A DNA stretch of 64,000 nt from CALJFL01 sp964590005 (lineage in GTDB: Bacteria; Pseudomonadota; Gammaproteobacteria; Pseudomonadales; Halieaceae), in assembly GCA_964590005.1 (NCBI GenBank), contig CAZPVJ010000013.1, positions 21,974 through 85,973 of the forward strand, read 5' to 3'. This document shows, piece by piece, positions 37,132 to 45,956 of this stretch (its first letter is position 1; every line of letters starts with the position of its first letter). The notes beneath the pieces are model-generated. The model had not been told where the DNA came from. It worked only from the letters and a program-made list of their open reading frames with translations, and made no database searches. Both the position numbers and the translations under genes were made by a program.

Positions 37132-38157
37132 ATGAGCACCCAGACGCTGGATACCGCCAGGCTCTCAGAGTACCTGAAGGGACGCATTCCTGACTTTCCT
37201 GGCGAGGTAAGTGCCGAGAAGTTTGCCGGCGGCCAGTCCAACCCCACCTTCAAAATTACGGCTGGCGAGCATGACTATGTACTCAGGCGCAAGCCGCCCG
37301 GTGAACTACTGGCCTCCGCCCATGCAGTTGACCGCGAATTCCGGGTGATCAGCGCGCTCGGCGGAACCGACGTACCGGTACCCAAAACGTTTCTGCTGTG
37401 CGATGACGATAGCGTGGTCGGCTCCATGTTCTATTTGATGGAGTACCTGGAGGGGCGCGTATTCTGGGACCCAACCCTGCCCGAAGTCAGCGACAACAGC
37501 GAGCGCGCCGCGATCTACGACGATATGAACCGGGTACTCGCCGCCCTGCACACGGTAGACGTAGACGCCGTCGGCCTCAGCGACTTTGGCCGGCCGGGCA
37601 ACTATTTTGAGCGCCAGGTAAACCGCTGGACCAAGCAGTACCGGGCCTCCGAAACAGAGCACAGCGAGGCCATGGAGACATTGATCAGCTGGCTGCCGAC
37701 CCATATGCCGCCCGACGACGGTGCCAACGGCCTGGTGCACGGGGATTACCGCCTGGACAATGTCATGTTTCATCCCACTGAACCAAGAATCATCGCCGTG
37801 CTGGACTGGGAGCTGTCAACCCTGGGTCACCCCCTGGCCGACCTGGCCTACCAGGTGATGGCCTGGCAATTGCCGGGAGACGGGAGCCTGCGCGGCATGA
37901 TGGACGTTAATCGCGCCGACTACGGAATCCCGAGTGACCAGGAGTACATTGATCGCTATTGCGAGCGCACCGGCCGCAGCTCTATCGACAACTGGAATTT
38001 TTACCTGGTGTTCTGCTTTTTCCGCCTCGCTGCCATTCTGCAGGGCGTCAAGAAACGGGCACTGATCGGCACTGCATCGAGCGCTGAGGCCGAAGCGAAA
38101 GGCGCCATGGTAGAGGGTCTTGCCCAATACGGCGTTCACTACATCAATCAAGCATAA
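37132..38157 (+). CDS. APH-family phosphotransferase (acyl-CoA dehydrogenase-associated, ACAD10/11 N-domain type)
   Basis: Kinase-like protein of 341 aa with the aminoglycoside-phosphotransferase fold. The N-lobe has FAGGQSNPTFKI, the catalytic loop is LVHGDYRLDNVMFH, and the metal motif is VLDWELSTLGHPLADLAY. This subgroup matches the N-terminal kinase domain of eukaryotic ACAD10/ACAD11, which phosphorylate 4-hydroxyacyl-CoAs, so a lipid role is far likelier than antibiotic resistance. First of three genes with a crotonase (13 bp gap) and thiolase (11 bp gap). A role on hydroxyacyl-CoA intermediates is inference. Confidence 0.85.
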   Translation: MSTQTLDTARLSEYLKGRIPDFPGEVSAEKFAGGQSNPTFKITAGEHDYVLRRKPPGELLASAHAVDREFRVISALGGTDVPVPKTFLLCDDDSVVGSMFYLMEYLEGRVFWDPTLPEVSDNSERAAIYDDMNRVLAALHTVDVDAVGLSDFGRPGNYFERQVNRWTKQYRASETEHSEAMETLISWLPTHMPPDDGANGLVHGDYRLDNVMFHPTEPRIIAVLDWELSTLGHPLADLAYQVMAWQLPGDGSLRGMMDVNRADYGIPSDQEYIDRYCERTGRSSIDNWNFYLVFCFFRLAAILQGVKKRALIGTASSAEAEAKGAMVEGLAQYGVHYINQA

Positions 38158-38170
38158 AGGAAAGCAACCC

Positions 38171-38935
38171 ATGGGAAATGAAGTACTAACCAGCGCCGAG
38201 GACGGCGTACTCACAATTACCCTCAATCGTCCGGAGGCGAAAAACGCTGCCAACCGGGCCCTCGCCGAGGGAGTCGCTGCTGCCGTTGACGAGCTGGAAG
38301 CAAATGACGACCTGCGGGTCGCGATTCTTACCGGCGCAGGCGGTACCTTCTGCTCGGGTATGGACCTGAAGGCCTTTGTCACCGGCGAATTACCCCAGGT
38401 TGAAGGACGCGGCTTTGGTGGTTTCACCGAGTACCGCGCGAGTAAGCCGATCATTGCCGCGGTTGAAGGCTATGCACTTGCCGGCGGATTCGAACTGGCA
38501 ATCAGTTGCGATCTCATCGTCGCGGCGGAGGACTCCAAGTTCGGTATCCCCGAGGTAAAGCGTGGCCTCGCAGCCGCCGCGGGTGGTCTCGCCAAGCTGC
38601 CAAAGCAGATCTCCTCCCGGATCGCCATGGAACTGGCACTGACCGGTGATTTCATCAGTGCCCAGCGTGCCTACGAACTGGGCCTCATCAATGAGGTGGT
38701 CGCATCGGGTGGCGCACTGGAGGCTGCCAAGGCGCTGGCTGCCAGGATTGCCGCCAATGGACCGCTGGCTATCGCCGCCAGCATGCAGGTTGTCGCGGCG
38801 GCCCAGGACTGGACCACGGACGAGATGATGGAAAAGCAGAACAAGATCCTCAATCCGGTCTTCGTCAGTGAGGACGCCATCGAAGGCGCCACCGCATTCG
38901 CCGAGAAACGCGCGCCTAACTGGAAAGGCAAATAG
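38171..38935 (+). CDS. Enoyl-CoA hydratase (crotonase family)
   Basis: Crotonase-family enzyme of 254 aa starting at ATG 38171 after an AAAGGAAAG ribosome binding site. Both hydratase glutamates are in place: GGFELAIS and FGIPEVKRG. The oxyanion-hole segment TFCSGMDL and the C-terminal AFAEKRAPNWKGK are typical. It can therefore be a true trans-2-enoyl-CoA hydratase. It sits between the kinase-like gene and a thiolase, an arrangement consistent with a dedicated short beta-oxidation route. The 3-hydroxyacyl-CoA dehydrogenase that would act between them is not encoded nearby. Confidence 0.88.
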   Translation: MGNEVLTSAEDGVLTITLNRPEAKNAANRALAEGVAAAVDELEANDDLRVAILTGAGGTFCSGMDLKAFVTGELPQVEGRGFGGFTEYRASKPIIAAVEGYALAGGFELAISCDLIVAAEDSKFGIPEVKRGLAAAAGGLAKLPKQISSRIAMELALTGDFISAQRAYELGLINEVVASGGALEAAKALAARIAANGPLAIAASMQVVAAAQDWTTDEMMEKQNKILNPVFVSEDAIEGATAFAEKRAPNWKGK

Positions 38936-38946
38936 GAGCTACCACT

Positions 38947-40179
38947 ATGTCAGAAGCATGGATTATCGACGCCTGCCGCACCCCTCGTGGCATTGGCAAA
39001 CGTGGCAAGGGCGCACTGGCGGAAGAACACCCGCAACACCTGGGCGCCACCGTTCTCAAGGCAATCGCCGAACGCAACAGCCTCAATACCGCCGAGGTCG
39101 ACGACATCATATTCGGCACCAGCTCACAGCGTGGCCAGCAGGGTGGTGACCTCGCCCGCATGGCAGCACTGGACGCCGGCTATGACACCCTGTCTTCCGG
39201 TGTAACACTGGATCGCTTCTGCGGCTCGGGCATTACCAGCGTCAACCTGGCGGCAGCGACCATCATGTCCGGTATGGAAGACCTGGTGATCGGCGGCGGC
39301 TGCGAGATGATGTCGACCTACGGCCAGGGCGGCGGCCAGTCACCGTTTATCGACAGCGATAACCTGCGGTTGCGCGAGATTCATCCGCAGCCACACCAGG
39401 GTGTTTGTGCCGATGCCATCGCCACGCTCGAAGGTATAGACCGAGAGGCTGTGGACAGCCTGGCAGTGGTGTCTCAGCAACGAGCGGCAAACGCCATCAA
39501 TAATGGTCACTTCGATCGCAGCCTGGTACCCGTTCACAAGCCCGATGGCACCCTGGCCCTGGATCATGAGGAATTCCCACGACCCAACACAACACTGGCA
39601 AGCCTGAGCGAGCTAAAGCCTTCTTTTGAAGCGCTTGCAGACTACCCGCTGGACGAGGCCGGCACCACTTTTCGCGGCCTGGTATTGCAAAAGTATCCGG
39701 ACCTGAAGATCAACCACGTCCATCACGCGGGTAACTCGTCGGGCGTAGTAGACGGCGCCGCGGCGGTACTGCTTGCCTCACCCGATTACGCCCAGGCCAA
39801 TGGCCTGAAACCGCGCGCCAGGATTGTAGCCATGGCGAATATGGGCGATTCGCCCACGTTGATGCTGAATGCTCCCGTGCCCGCCGCCAGGAAAGTCCTG
39901 GCCAAGGCCGGCCTGCAGCTGAGCGATATCGACCTCTTCGAGATCAACGAGGCTTTCTCGGTAGTGGCGGAAAAGTTTATTCGTGATCTCGATCTGGACA
40001 GGGACAAGGTCAATGTCAACGGCGGGGCTATGGCACTGGGGCACCCTATCGGCGCTACGGGCTCGATCCTGATTGGCACCGTGCTCGACGAGCTCGAGCG
40101 CCAGGACAAGCAATTTGGCCTGGTAACCATGTGCGCCGCAGGCGGCATGGCCCCGGCGATCATCATCGAACGGGTTTGA
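38947..40179 (+). CDS. Acetyl-CoA acyltransferase (thiolase)
   Basis: Beta-ketoacyl-CoA thiolase of 410 aa. The nucleophilic Cys92 is in LDRFCGSG, the catalytic His in ALGHPIGATGS, and the second Cys in VTMCAAGGMAP, so the enzyme looks fully active. Its overall design is closer to FadA6/FadA-type degradative thiolases than to PhaA. Third gene of the 37132-40179 operon. Followed by a strong hairpin at 40191 before a convergent thiolase-like gene. Chain-length preference is unknown. Confidence 0.92.
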   Translation: MSEAWIIDACRTPRGIGKRGKGALAEEHPQHLGATVLKAIAERNSLNTAEVDDIIFGTSSQRGQQGGDLARMAALDAGYDTLSSGVTLDRFCGSGITSVNLAAATIMSGMEDLVIGGGCEMMSTYGQGGGQSPFIDSDNLRLREIHPQPHQGVCADAIATLEGIDREAVDSLAVVSQQRAANAINNGHFDRSLVPVHKPDGTLALDHEEFPRPNTTLASLSELKPSFEALADYPLDEAGTTFRGLVLQKYPDLKINHVHHAGNSSGVVDGAAAVLLASPDYAQANGLKPRARIVAMANMGDSPTLMLNAPVPAARKVLAKAGLQLSDIDLFEINEAFSVVAEKFIRDLDLDRDKVNVNGGAMALGHPIGATGSILIGTVLDELERQDKQFGLVTMCAAGGMAPAIIIERV

Positions 40180-40190
40180 CCGGTACTGTG

Positions 40191-40219
40191 AAGCTGCCCG
40201 TTGCGTCAGCGGGCAGCTT
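40191..40219. terminator. Strong hairpin between convergent genes, likely bidirectional terminator
   Basis: A perfect 10-bp stem (AAGCTGCCCG / CGGGCAGCTT) with a 9-nt loop, 11 bp after the thiolase stop and 8 bp before the end of the convergent gene. No long T run follows on either strand, so factor-dependent pausing or RNA end protection is possible. Confidence 0.5.
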
Positions 40220-40227
40220 CGGCCAGT

Positions 40228-41778
40228 TCAATTAGCGGCGAACCGGAAGCGGTTGCCTGCCTCCAAGGTCTCCACCTCGCCACGAAGCCCCAGCAAATCA
40301 GCGGATGCCAGCAATCTCGCTGTCGGCGCATGCTCACTGTCCGCGACTGCCAGGAAGCGCTCGTTAGTGGCGTCCAGCCTGCCCACGATTATGCCGTGCA
40401 TGCCCTCCCCCGCGGGTAATACCGTGTAGGATTCCACCACGGCGGCGCCTACAGGTCGCTCGGTAAATGGCGCTGGCGGCACCGCATCGGTTTCGCGCTG
40501 CAGGTCACTGCTGTCAAACGACTCCCAATGGGCAACGGGGCGCGTTGAGTACACGCCCACAGAATGCTTGGACAGGAAGCCACCATTGGCACCCACTACC
40601 CCATAGCTACCCGGGTCGGCGCGCAGCCGTTCCACCATGGAGGCGATGGCGTGCATGGAATAGTTATTACCGGGACCGCCAAAAAACGGCAAACCGCCCG
40701 TCACGGTAAAAGGTCGTGGGTCATCGACGGTCAGGCCCAGTCCATCCATGGCACTGAAAACCGCTATCGGGAAACAACTGTAAAGATCAAAGTAACTGAC
40801 CTCATCGACACTGATCCCGGCGCGCGACAAGGCCGCCTTGTAGGCGTTAACCATGGCAGGCGACGCGCCCAGGTCCGGTCGTTGGTCTATGCCCTTTTCC
40901 TTGAGGTCAGCCTGCCCGTGCAGGAAAACCCACTGACTTTCAGCTATACCCAGTTCCCTGGCGCAGGCCACCGAGGTCAGCACGACCGCCGCTCCCTGAT
41001 TGACACCATCGCGGGCCACCATATGCCGCAGGTACGGGTCAGCAATCAATCGGTTACGGGGGCCCAGGGTCGCAATATCATCGGCGGACAATGCAGTTCG
41101 TGACATTGCGTATTCGTTGTCAACCGCGACCTTGTTGTAGCGGGCAAAGAGCTCTCCCATGGCCGCGTTGTAGTCCTCCCGACTGAGTGCCAGGCGGGCC
41201 CGGCGTGCATGTTCAAACAACGGGTAAATCTCAATCGGTCGGCGCAGGGAGTTGTCTGCCATATGCTGGGTTTGCAACGCTGTAAAACCCGGATCCCGGA
41301 CCTCACAGGCGCCTTGACTGTGTTCAGTCCAGTCGAGCGTCTGGCCACTGCGCTGGGCCCGGCGCTGACTGGCTGCTGCCTCGGCACCGCACAGTACGAC
41401 CAGTTTGTGCTCTCCCCGGGCAATCGCATCGCCCGTCTCCGCGACCAACCGCTGTGGTTCGTTACCACAGGCAGCGGAATAAATCGTCTGCCTGGGGTCT
41501 ATGCCCATCGCGTGAGTCACCGCACGGGGAAACAGGTCGGGACCGCCAAACGGTGCCACCAGTGGTTTAATCACCTCAGCGACTGAATCCACCGCCAGCG
41601 GCACCGCCGTCAGGCAGTCAACCTTGTCAGCGAGGTCAACAATGCCGGTATCAGCCAGTGCAGCCTCGGCCGCGCGGGCCGCCAGGTTCTGCGGCGGCAT
41701 AGCGCTATAGTCGAGTTGATCCAGATGTTCGGTGAACTGGCCAACCCCTACGATGATGGGTGTGTCGGCGATTGTCAT
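40228..41778 (-). CDS. Thiolase-like protein type 1 (TLP1-like) with extra C-terminal domain
   Basis: A 516 aa protein of the thiolase superfamily, SCP2-thiolase-related. The N-terminal half contains IIVGVGQFTEHL, and a Cys occurs at the nucleophile region in YSAACGNEPQRL. The C-terminal half holds SYFDLYSCFPIAV and GGLPFFGGPGNNYSMHAIASM. Residues after about 420 form an additional domain as in mycobacterial TLP1. It overlaps the upstream flavoprotein gene by 4 bp (ATGA), indicating coupling, and is third after fabY. Activity is uncertain because TLP1 proteins bind CoA but their reaction is poorly known. Confidence 0.8.
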   Translation of the reverse strand: MTIADTPIIVGVGQFTEHLDQLDYSAMPPQNLAARAAEAALADTGIVDLADKVDCLTAVPLAVDSVAEVIKPLVAPFGGPDLFPRAVTHAMGIDPRQTIYSAACGNEPQRLVAETGDAIARGEHKLVVLCGAEAAASQRRAQRSGQTLDWTEHSQGACEVRDPGFTALQTQHMADNSLRRPIEIYPLFEHARRARLALSREDYNAAMGELFARYNKVAVDNEYAMSRTALSADDIATLGPRNRLIADPYLRHMVARDGVNQGAAVVLTSVACARELGIAESQWVFLHGQADLKEKGIDQRPDLGASPAMVNAYKAALSRAGISVDEVSYFDLYSCFPIAVFSAMDGLGLTVDDPRPFTVTGGLPFFGGPGNNYSMHAIASMVERLRADPGSYGVVGANGGFLSKHSVGVYSTRPVAHWESFDSSDLQRETDAVPPAPFTERPVGAAVVESYTVLPAGEGMHGIIVGRLDATNERFLAVADSEHAPTARLLASADLLGLRGEVETLEAGNRFRFAAN

Positions 41779-43925
41779 GCGCCCTTGAAGCCTTTGCCAC
41801 GCTGCCAGTTATGGAATTTTTCTACCCAGGCCAGCAAACCCTGGGGTGCGTTTGCGCGTTTCCAGTTTCCGGCGACAAACTTGTTTGCCTCCATCAAGGT
41901 TGGATAAATATGAATGGTGCCGAGGATCTTGTTGAGACCCAGGTCGTGCCGCATCGCAGTAATGAACTCCGCTATGAGTTCTCCGGCGTGCTCGCCGACA
42001 ATAGTCGCGCCAAGGATACGGTCCTTGCCCGGCACCGTCAGCACCTTGACGAACCCGTGAGCCTCCTCGTCGGCTATCGCGCGATCGAGATCATCAAGGC
42101 CGTAGGTAGTCGCCTCGTAGGCAATACCCTGGGCGTTTGCCTCCTGCTCGTTGAGGCCCACACGCGCCACTTCGGGTTCAGTAAATGTCGCCGCCGGTAT
42201 TACCGAGTAATCAACCTTGAAGCGGCGGAAACTACCAAACAAGGCATTCACCGATGCGTACCAGGCCTGGTGCGAGGCAGTGTGGGTAAACTGGTAGGGA
42301 CCGGCGACGTCGCCACAGGCGTAGATATTCGGGTAGCGGGTCTGCAGGTATTCGTTAACCTCGATGGTACCGTCCGGATTGAGCGGCACGCCGAGTTCCT
42401 CCAGGCCGAAGCCTGTGACATTGGCCTGGCGGCCCGTGGCCACCAGTAGCGCATCGAAGCGAATCTCTACCTGCTCCCCGTTGTGCTCGCAAATGAGTTT
42501 GCGTCCCTGCTGATCCTCTACAAACTCGAGCATGGCGTGATCCAGTCGAAGATCGACGCCTTCGGCACGGAAGCGCTCCTGTACCAACTCGGAAACCTCC
42601 GGATCTTCCTTGCGCATCAGTCGCGGGCCTCGCAAAACCTGGATAACCTGCACACCGAGCCGGCAAAAACTCTGGGCCAGTTCGCAGCCGACCGGCCCGC
42701 CACCCAATACCATCAAGCGGCCCGGGTTTTCCCGGAGTTCCCAGATCGTGTCTGAGGTATAAGGCTGCATGGACTCGATATTCGGCACCGGGGGAATCGC
42801 CGGCCGGGCACCCGTAGCAACAACGATATTGCGTGTACTTATTGTGCGACCGCCGACCTCAACTTCGTAGGGGCTGTTTATCCTGGCGGCCCCGGAGACG
42901 CAGTCAACGCCGAGATCCGTGAAACGCTCCACGGAGTCATGCGGCTCGATAGTCTTGATCACACGTTGAACGCGCTCCATGACATCGGAAAATTCAAATT
43001 GCACCTCGGCACTGGCTATACCGAGCTCCTGGCAACGTCGACTCTCTGCCAGGAATCGGGCAGAGCGGATCAGGGACTTGGATGGCACGCAGCCAGTATT
43101 CAGGCAATCACCACCCATCCGGTGTTTCTCAATCAGTGTGACCCGAGCTTTCACCGCCGCAGCGATCAATGAACTGACCAATCCTGCGGAGCCGGCACCA
43201 ATCACCACCATGTTGGTATCAAAGTGCCTGGGGCGCTCAAAACCTGCATAGACCCTGCGCGCGGCGATTTTGCCGACCACCGCCTTGGCCAACAGGGGAA
43301 ACACCCCCAACAGTACGAATGACAGGATGATGCCCGGTGACAGGATGCCAGACAGCGATTCCAGCTGGCCCAGCTGCGTGCCGGCGTTCACGTATACCAC
43401 CGTGCCGGCCAGCATCCCAAGCTGGCTCACCCAGTAAAAGGTGACAGTCCGGATGGGTACCAGACCCATCACCAGGTTAATAACGAAAAAAGGGAACACC
43501 GGCACCAGGCGGAGGGTGAACAGGTACAGCGCGCCCTCTCGCTCCACACCCTTGTTTATGGCGCTAAGATGGTGAGCGAAACGATTCTGAACTGCATCAC
43601 GCAGTACGTAGCGCGAGAACAGGAAAGCCAGTGTTGCACCGAGACTGCTGGCAAACGATACCAGCAAGGTGCCAACCCATAAGCCAAACAAAGCACCGGC
43701 CGCCAGGGTCATGATCGCCGCCCCGGGTAGTGACAGTCCGGTCACTGCTACGTAGATGGCAAAAAACGCCATGATCGTCAGCCAGGGGTTTTCCTGGTAG
43801 AAAGCGTCAAAGCGGGCCTGGTTAGATTTAAAGTATTCCAGGTTGAAATACTGGCCGAGATCCAGCAGGAAGAAAGCGGTTACCAGGACCAACAATCCCA
43901 GCAACACAGCCACTTGTTTTTTTCC
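41775..43925 (-). CDS. VTT/DedA-like membrane domain fused to FAD disulfide oxidoreductase
   Basis: A 716 aa fusion starting at ATG 43925; a GTG 15 bp upstream lies too close to the AAGGAG site. Residues about 1-225 are a polytopic TVP38/TMEM64 (VTT) domain with GLSLPGAAIMTLAAGALFG and RLVPVFPFFVINLVMGL. From about 237 a pyridine-nucleotide disulfide oxidoreductase follows: FAD motif VVIGAGSAGL, redox pair Cys275 and Cys280 in GGDCLNTGCVPSK, NAD motif VLGGGPVGCE and a C-terminal HIYPTLMEA dimer/active-site segment. It resembles mercuric reductase or lipoamide dehydrogenase, though with no mercury-binding cysteines at the C terminus. It likely moves reducing power at the membrane. Confidence 0.9.
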   Translation of the reverse strand, partial: GKKQVAVLLGLLVLVTAFFLLDLGQYFNLEYFKSNQARFDAFYQENPWLTIMAFFAIYVAVTGLSLPGAAIMTLAAGALFGLWVGTLLVSFASSLGATLAFLFSRYVLRDAVQNRFAHHLSAINKGVEREGALYLFTLRLVPVFPFFVINLVMGLVPIRTVTFYWVSQLGMLAGTVVYVNAGTQLGQLESLSGILSPGIILSFVLLGVFPLLAKAVVGKIAARRVYAGFERPRHFDTNMVVIGAGSAGLVSSLIAAAVKARVTLIEKHRMGGDCLNTGCVPSKSLIRSARFLAESRRCQELGIASAEVQFEFSDVMERVQRVIKTIEPHDSVERFTDLGVDCVSGAARINSPYEVEVGGRTISTRNIVVATGARPAIPPVPNIESMQPYTSDTIWELRENPGRLMVLGGGPVGCELAQSFCRLGVQVIQVLRGPRLMRKEDPEVSELVQERFRAEGVDLRLDHAMLEFVEDQQGRKLICEHNGEQVEIRFDALLVATGRQANVTGFGLEELGVPLNPDGTIEVNEYLQTRYPNIYACGDVAGPYQFTHTASHQAWYASVNALFGSFRRFKVDYSVIPAATFTEPEVARVGLNEQEANAQGIAYEATTYGLDDLDRAIADEEAHGFVKVLTVPGKDRILGATIVGEHAGELIAEFITAMRHDLGLNKILGTIHIYPTLMEANKFVAGNWKRANAPQGLLAWVEKFHNWQRGKGFKGA

Positions 43926-43977
43926 CATCGCGCCTAACACTCCTTCGGTTGCAGTAGCTGACCGAATAGTGCGTTGA

Positions 43978-45837
43978 TCAGCGCAGTTTCATGTCCTCGT
44001 AAGGCGACTCGAGAGCAAGTGATATTCGCTCCCCGCCCACAACGAGTTCCTGTTCATCGACTTGCACGTCACCGTCATCCAGCACACCGTGGTCAAAGCG
44101 ATAAACAGGTTCGCGGGTGCCGGCGATCATCTCATCGTCGTAGGCGAGTTGCCGTTCCTGGACGGTTTCGTTGGCCCGCTCCCAGGCCTGCCACTCCCGC
44201 GAGCTGTAACGAGCCTGAAGCATACGGCGGCTGACCTCGGGACTCAACAGCGTCGCCGAGGCATTGTTGCCACCAAAGCCCTTGGAATTGACGATGGCGT
44301 AGGCCTGTTCCGCAGGATCTATCTCGCGGTGTTTTGAGCTAAACGCAAGATTGTCCTGTCGCACGTCTGCTGCCAGGTCGTCGATGGTGGCGATACCCGG
44401 GATGATTCCTTTGGCCCAGGCCCCCAGCGTGGCGTTGACCTGATCCCCCGAGGCAGAGCCCAGGGAATGACCCAGGTAGCATTTGAGAGCGGCGACCGGC
44501 CAGTTGTCGATACCGAAGGCACGTGCAGTCTGACTAAGAATTTCCGACTCGGTAACCCGGTTCTGGGGGGTACCGGTCCCGTGTGCCTGCACCAGCCCAC
44601 CGCTTCGCAGCCGCTTCTCACCCACCACTGCCCGGGCGGCGGCCACAGCCTTGGCCATGGTGATGTAGTTGCCCACGCCTGGCCCCGAAATAGACTTCTT
44701 GAAGCCGTCCGCATTAACAAAGACATCGGTGGCCGCACCGTAGATCGTCGCGCCCAGTTGCATCGCCAATTCATCGTCAAACAACACGGTCATTTGCGCC
44801 GATTCCGCGATGGTGAATCCGCAATTTTCTGCGAAGGGCCGACACGCCCGCCGGTGGTCCGGCGTTTGGTCCTCAGACAGACCGTCGATCTGGCGCAGGC
44901 CCTTATCGGTAGCCAACGCACCCATCGCTGCATAACCCTCCATAATCTCGGGGTTAATCGGCGCTTCGGCGGAGCCAACGAAAGCCACCCGGGCACGCCC
45001 GCTGCGAATATCTTCGATCCCGTGGCGCAGGTTGTACAGGTAGGAGGCGCAGGCGCCGAGGCTGGCGCCAGTCGCTCCCATGGTACCCAGCACGTAGGCA
45101 TTGATGAAGTCCGCCGGCATCTCCGCCAGGCCCAGCGGGCAAAACTTGGAGGTCACTCGCTGGCCGTTGTAACGGGCCTTCAGCATGCCTCCGGCACCGG
45201 CACCATCCAACTGTCCCATTGCACTGCCGGCATAGACGCTGACCTGGTCGGCACCAATATGTTGACTGATCGTCTCCCAATCGATACCCAGCCCGCCCAG
45301 CGCATCCGATGCCGCATAAACTGTCATCTGCAGGCCGCGAGGATGATTGCGAGATGGGTACAAAGTGCCGGGTTCAAAGCCGGTGGGTAGCTGCCCCGCG
45401 GCCTTGACTTCAAATTCCCGGTGGGTGGGCAAGAGGAAATCCTGCTGACCGACGATTTGCACATTGACGTGGGTGACCGAAGTGGGCGTAACCACCCAGT
45501 CCGGCGGAATAACTTCCGGCAGGTTCTGCCGCTTGACGTCAAAGTTGACCGGATGGCCGTTGCTCTGGGTAGGAAACCGCCGGTTCCAGGCCACCGAATC
45601 TACGTCGAAGTGCTGTTGCTCCACCCGCCGGATCAGCGTGTGGTCGAGAATGTATTGCTCCTGTCCCTCGGCGGATTCCAGCTGCATCAGGCTGGCCAGC
45701 GCGGCCAGGGTCCTGTTGCGTTGCTCCGTCGCCAGCGCATCGTGGACGAGGCGATTGAACGCGTGCTGCCCGGACGCCCTGCCGGCACCGTTGATGCCAC
45801 CCAGCCCTACAATGACCGGTAAGCGCTGTCTCGCCAT
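43978..45837 (-). CDS. fabY: Beta-ketoacyl-ACP synthase FabY-like
   Basis: Condensing enzyme of 619 aa from ATG 45837. In Pseudomonas aeruginosa FabY starts fatty-acid synthesis by joining acetyl-CoA to malonyl-ACP, replacing FabH. The opening MARQRLPVIVGLGGINGAGR is of the FabY type. The nucleophile is Cys263 in GASLGACASYL, with catalytic histidines in VQAHGTGTPQN and CYLGHSLGSASGDQ and the closing NSKGFGGNNAS loop. The extra 150-residue N-terminal region also matches FabY length. First gene of an operon with the VTT-flavoprotein (52 bp gap) and the thiolase-like gene. Divergent from a GlxA-type regulator. Confidence 0.85.
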   Translation of the reverse strand: MARQRLPVIVGLGGINGAGRASGQHAFNRLVHDALATEQRNRTLAALASLMQLESAEGQEQYILDHTLIRRVEQQHFDVDSVAWNRRFPTQSNGHPVNFDVKRQNLPEVIPPDWVVTPTSVTHVNVQIVGQQDFLLPTHREFEVKAAGQLPTGFEPGTLYPSRNHPRGLQMTVYAASDALGGLGIDWETISQHIGADQVSVYAGSAMGQLDGAGAGGMLKARYNGQRVTSKFCPLGLAEMPADFINAYVLGTMGATGASLGACASYLYNLRHGIEDIRSGRARVAFVGSAEAPINPEIMEGYAAMGALATDKGLRQIDGLSEDQTPDHRRACRPFAENCGFTIAESAQMTVLFDDELAMQLGATIYGAATDVFVNADGFKKSISGPGVGNYITMAKAVAAARAVVGEKRLRSGGLVQAHGTGTPQNRVTESEILSQTARAFGIDNWPVAALKCYLGHSLGSASGDQVNATLGAWAKGIIPGIATIDDLAADVRQDNLAFSSKHREIDPAEQAYAIVNSKGFGGNNASATLLSPEVSRRMLQARYSSREWQAWERANETVQERQLAYDDEMIAGTREPVYRFDHGVLDDGDVQVDEQELVVGGERISLALESPYEDMKLR

Positions 45838-45956
45838 CCTGCCCCACCCCAAATTGTCGTGTGCGTAACACCAGTCTAAGTATTAACCGATCCTATGGAT
45901 ATGTTATTTACGTCATAAATTATGGTATTTTGGACATACAACTGAATGGTGTCCTC

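Noticed and set aside
37132..38157. Antibiotic (aminoglycoside) phosphotransferase
   Set aside because: The kinase fold is shared, but the subgroup and operon with crotonase and thiolase point to acyl-CoA metabolism, not resistance.
40228..41778. Ordinary acetyl-CoA acetyltransferase
   Set aside because: It lacks the standard His/Cys C-terminal motifs of degradative thiolases and has an additional C-terminal domain, so a thiolase-like protein is the safer call.
41775..43925. Mercuric reductase
   Set aside because: The redox Cys pair is present, but no N-terminal heavy-metal domain, no C-terminal vicinal cysteines and no mer genes are nearby.
44467..45390. Long open frame (about 307 codons) on the plus strand opposite fabY
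   Set aside because: It is antisense to a clear ketosynthase, has no recognisable domain, and is typical of GC-rich codon bias; many similar antisense frames occur opposite other genes.
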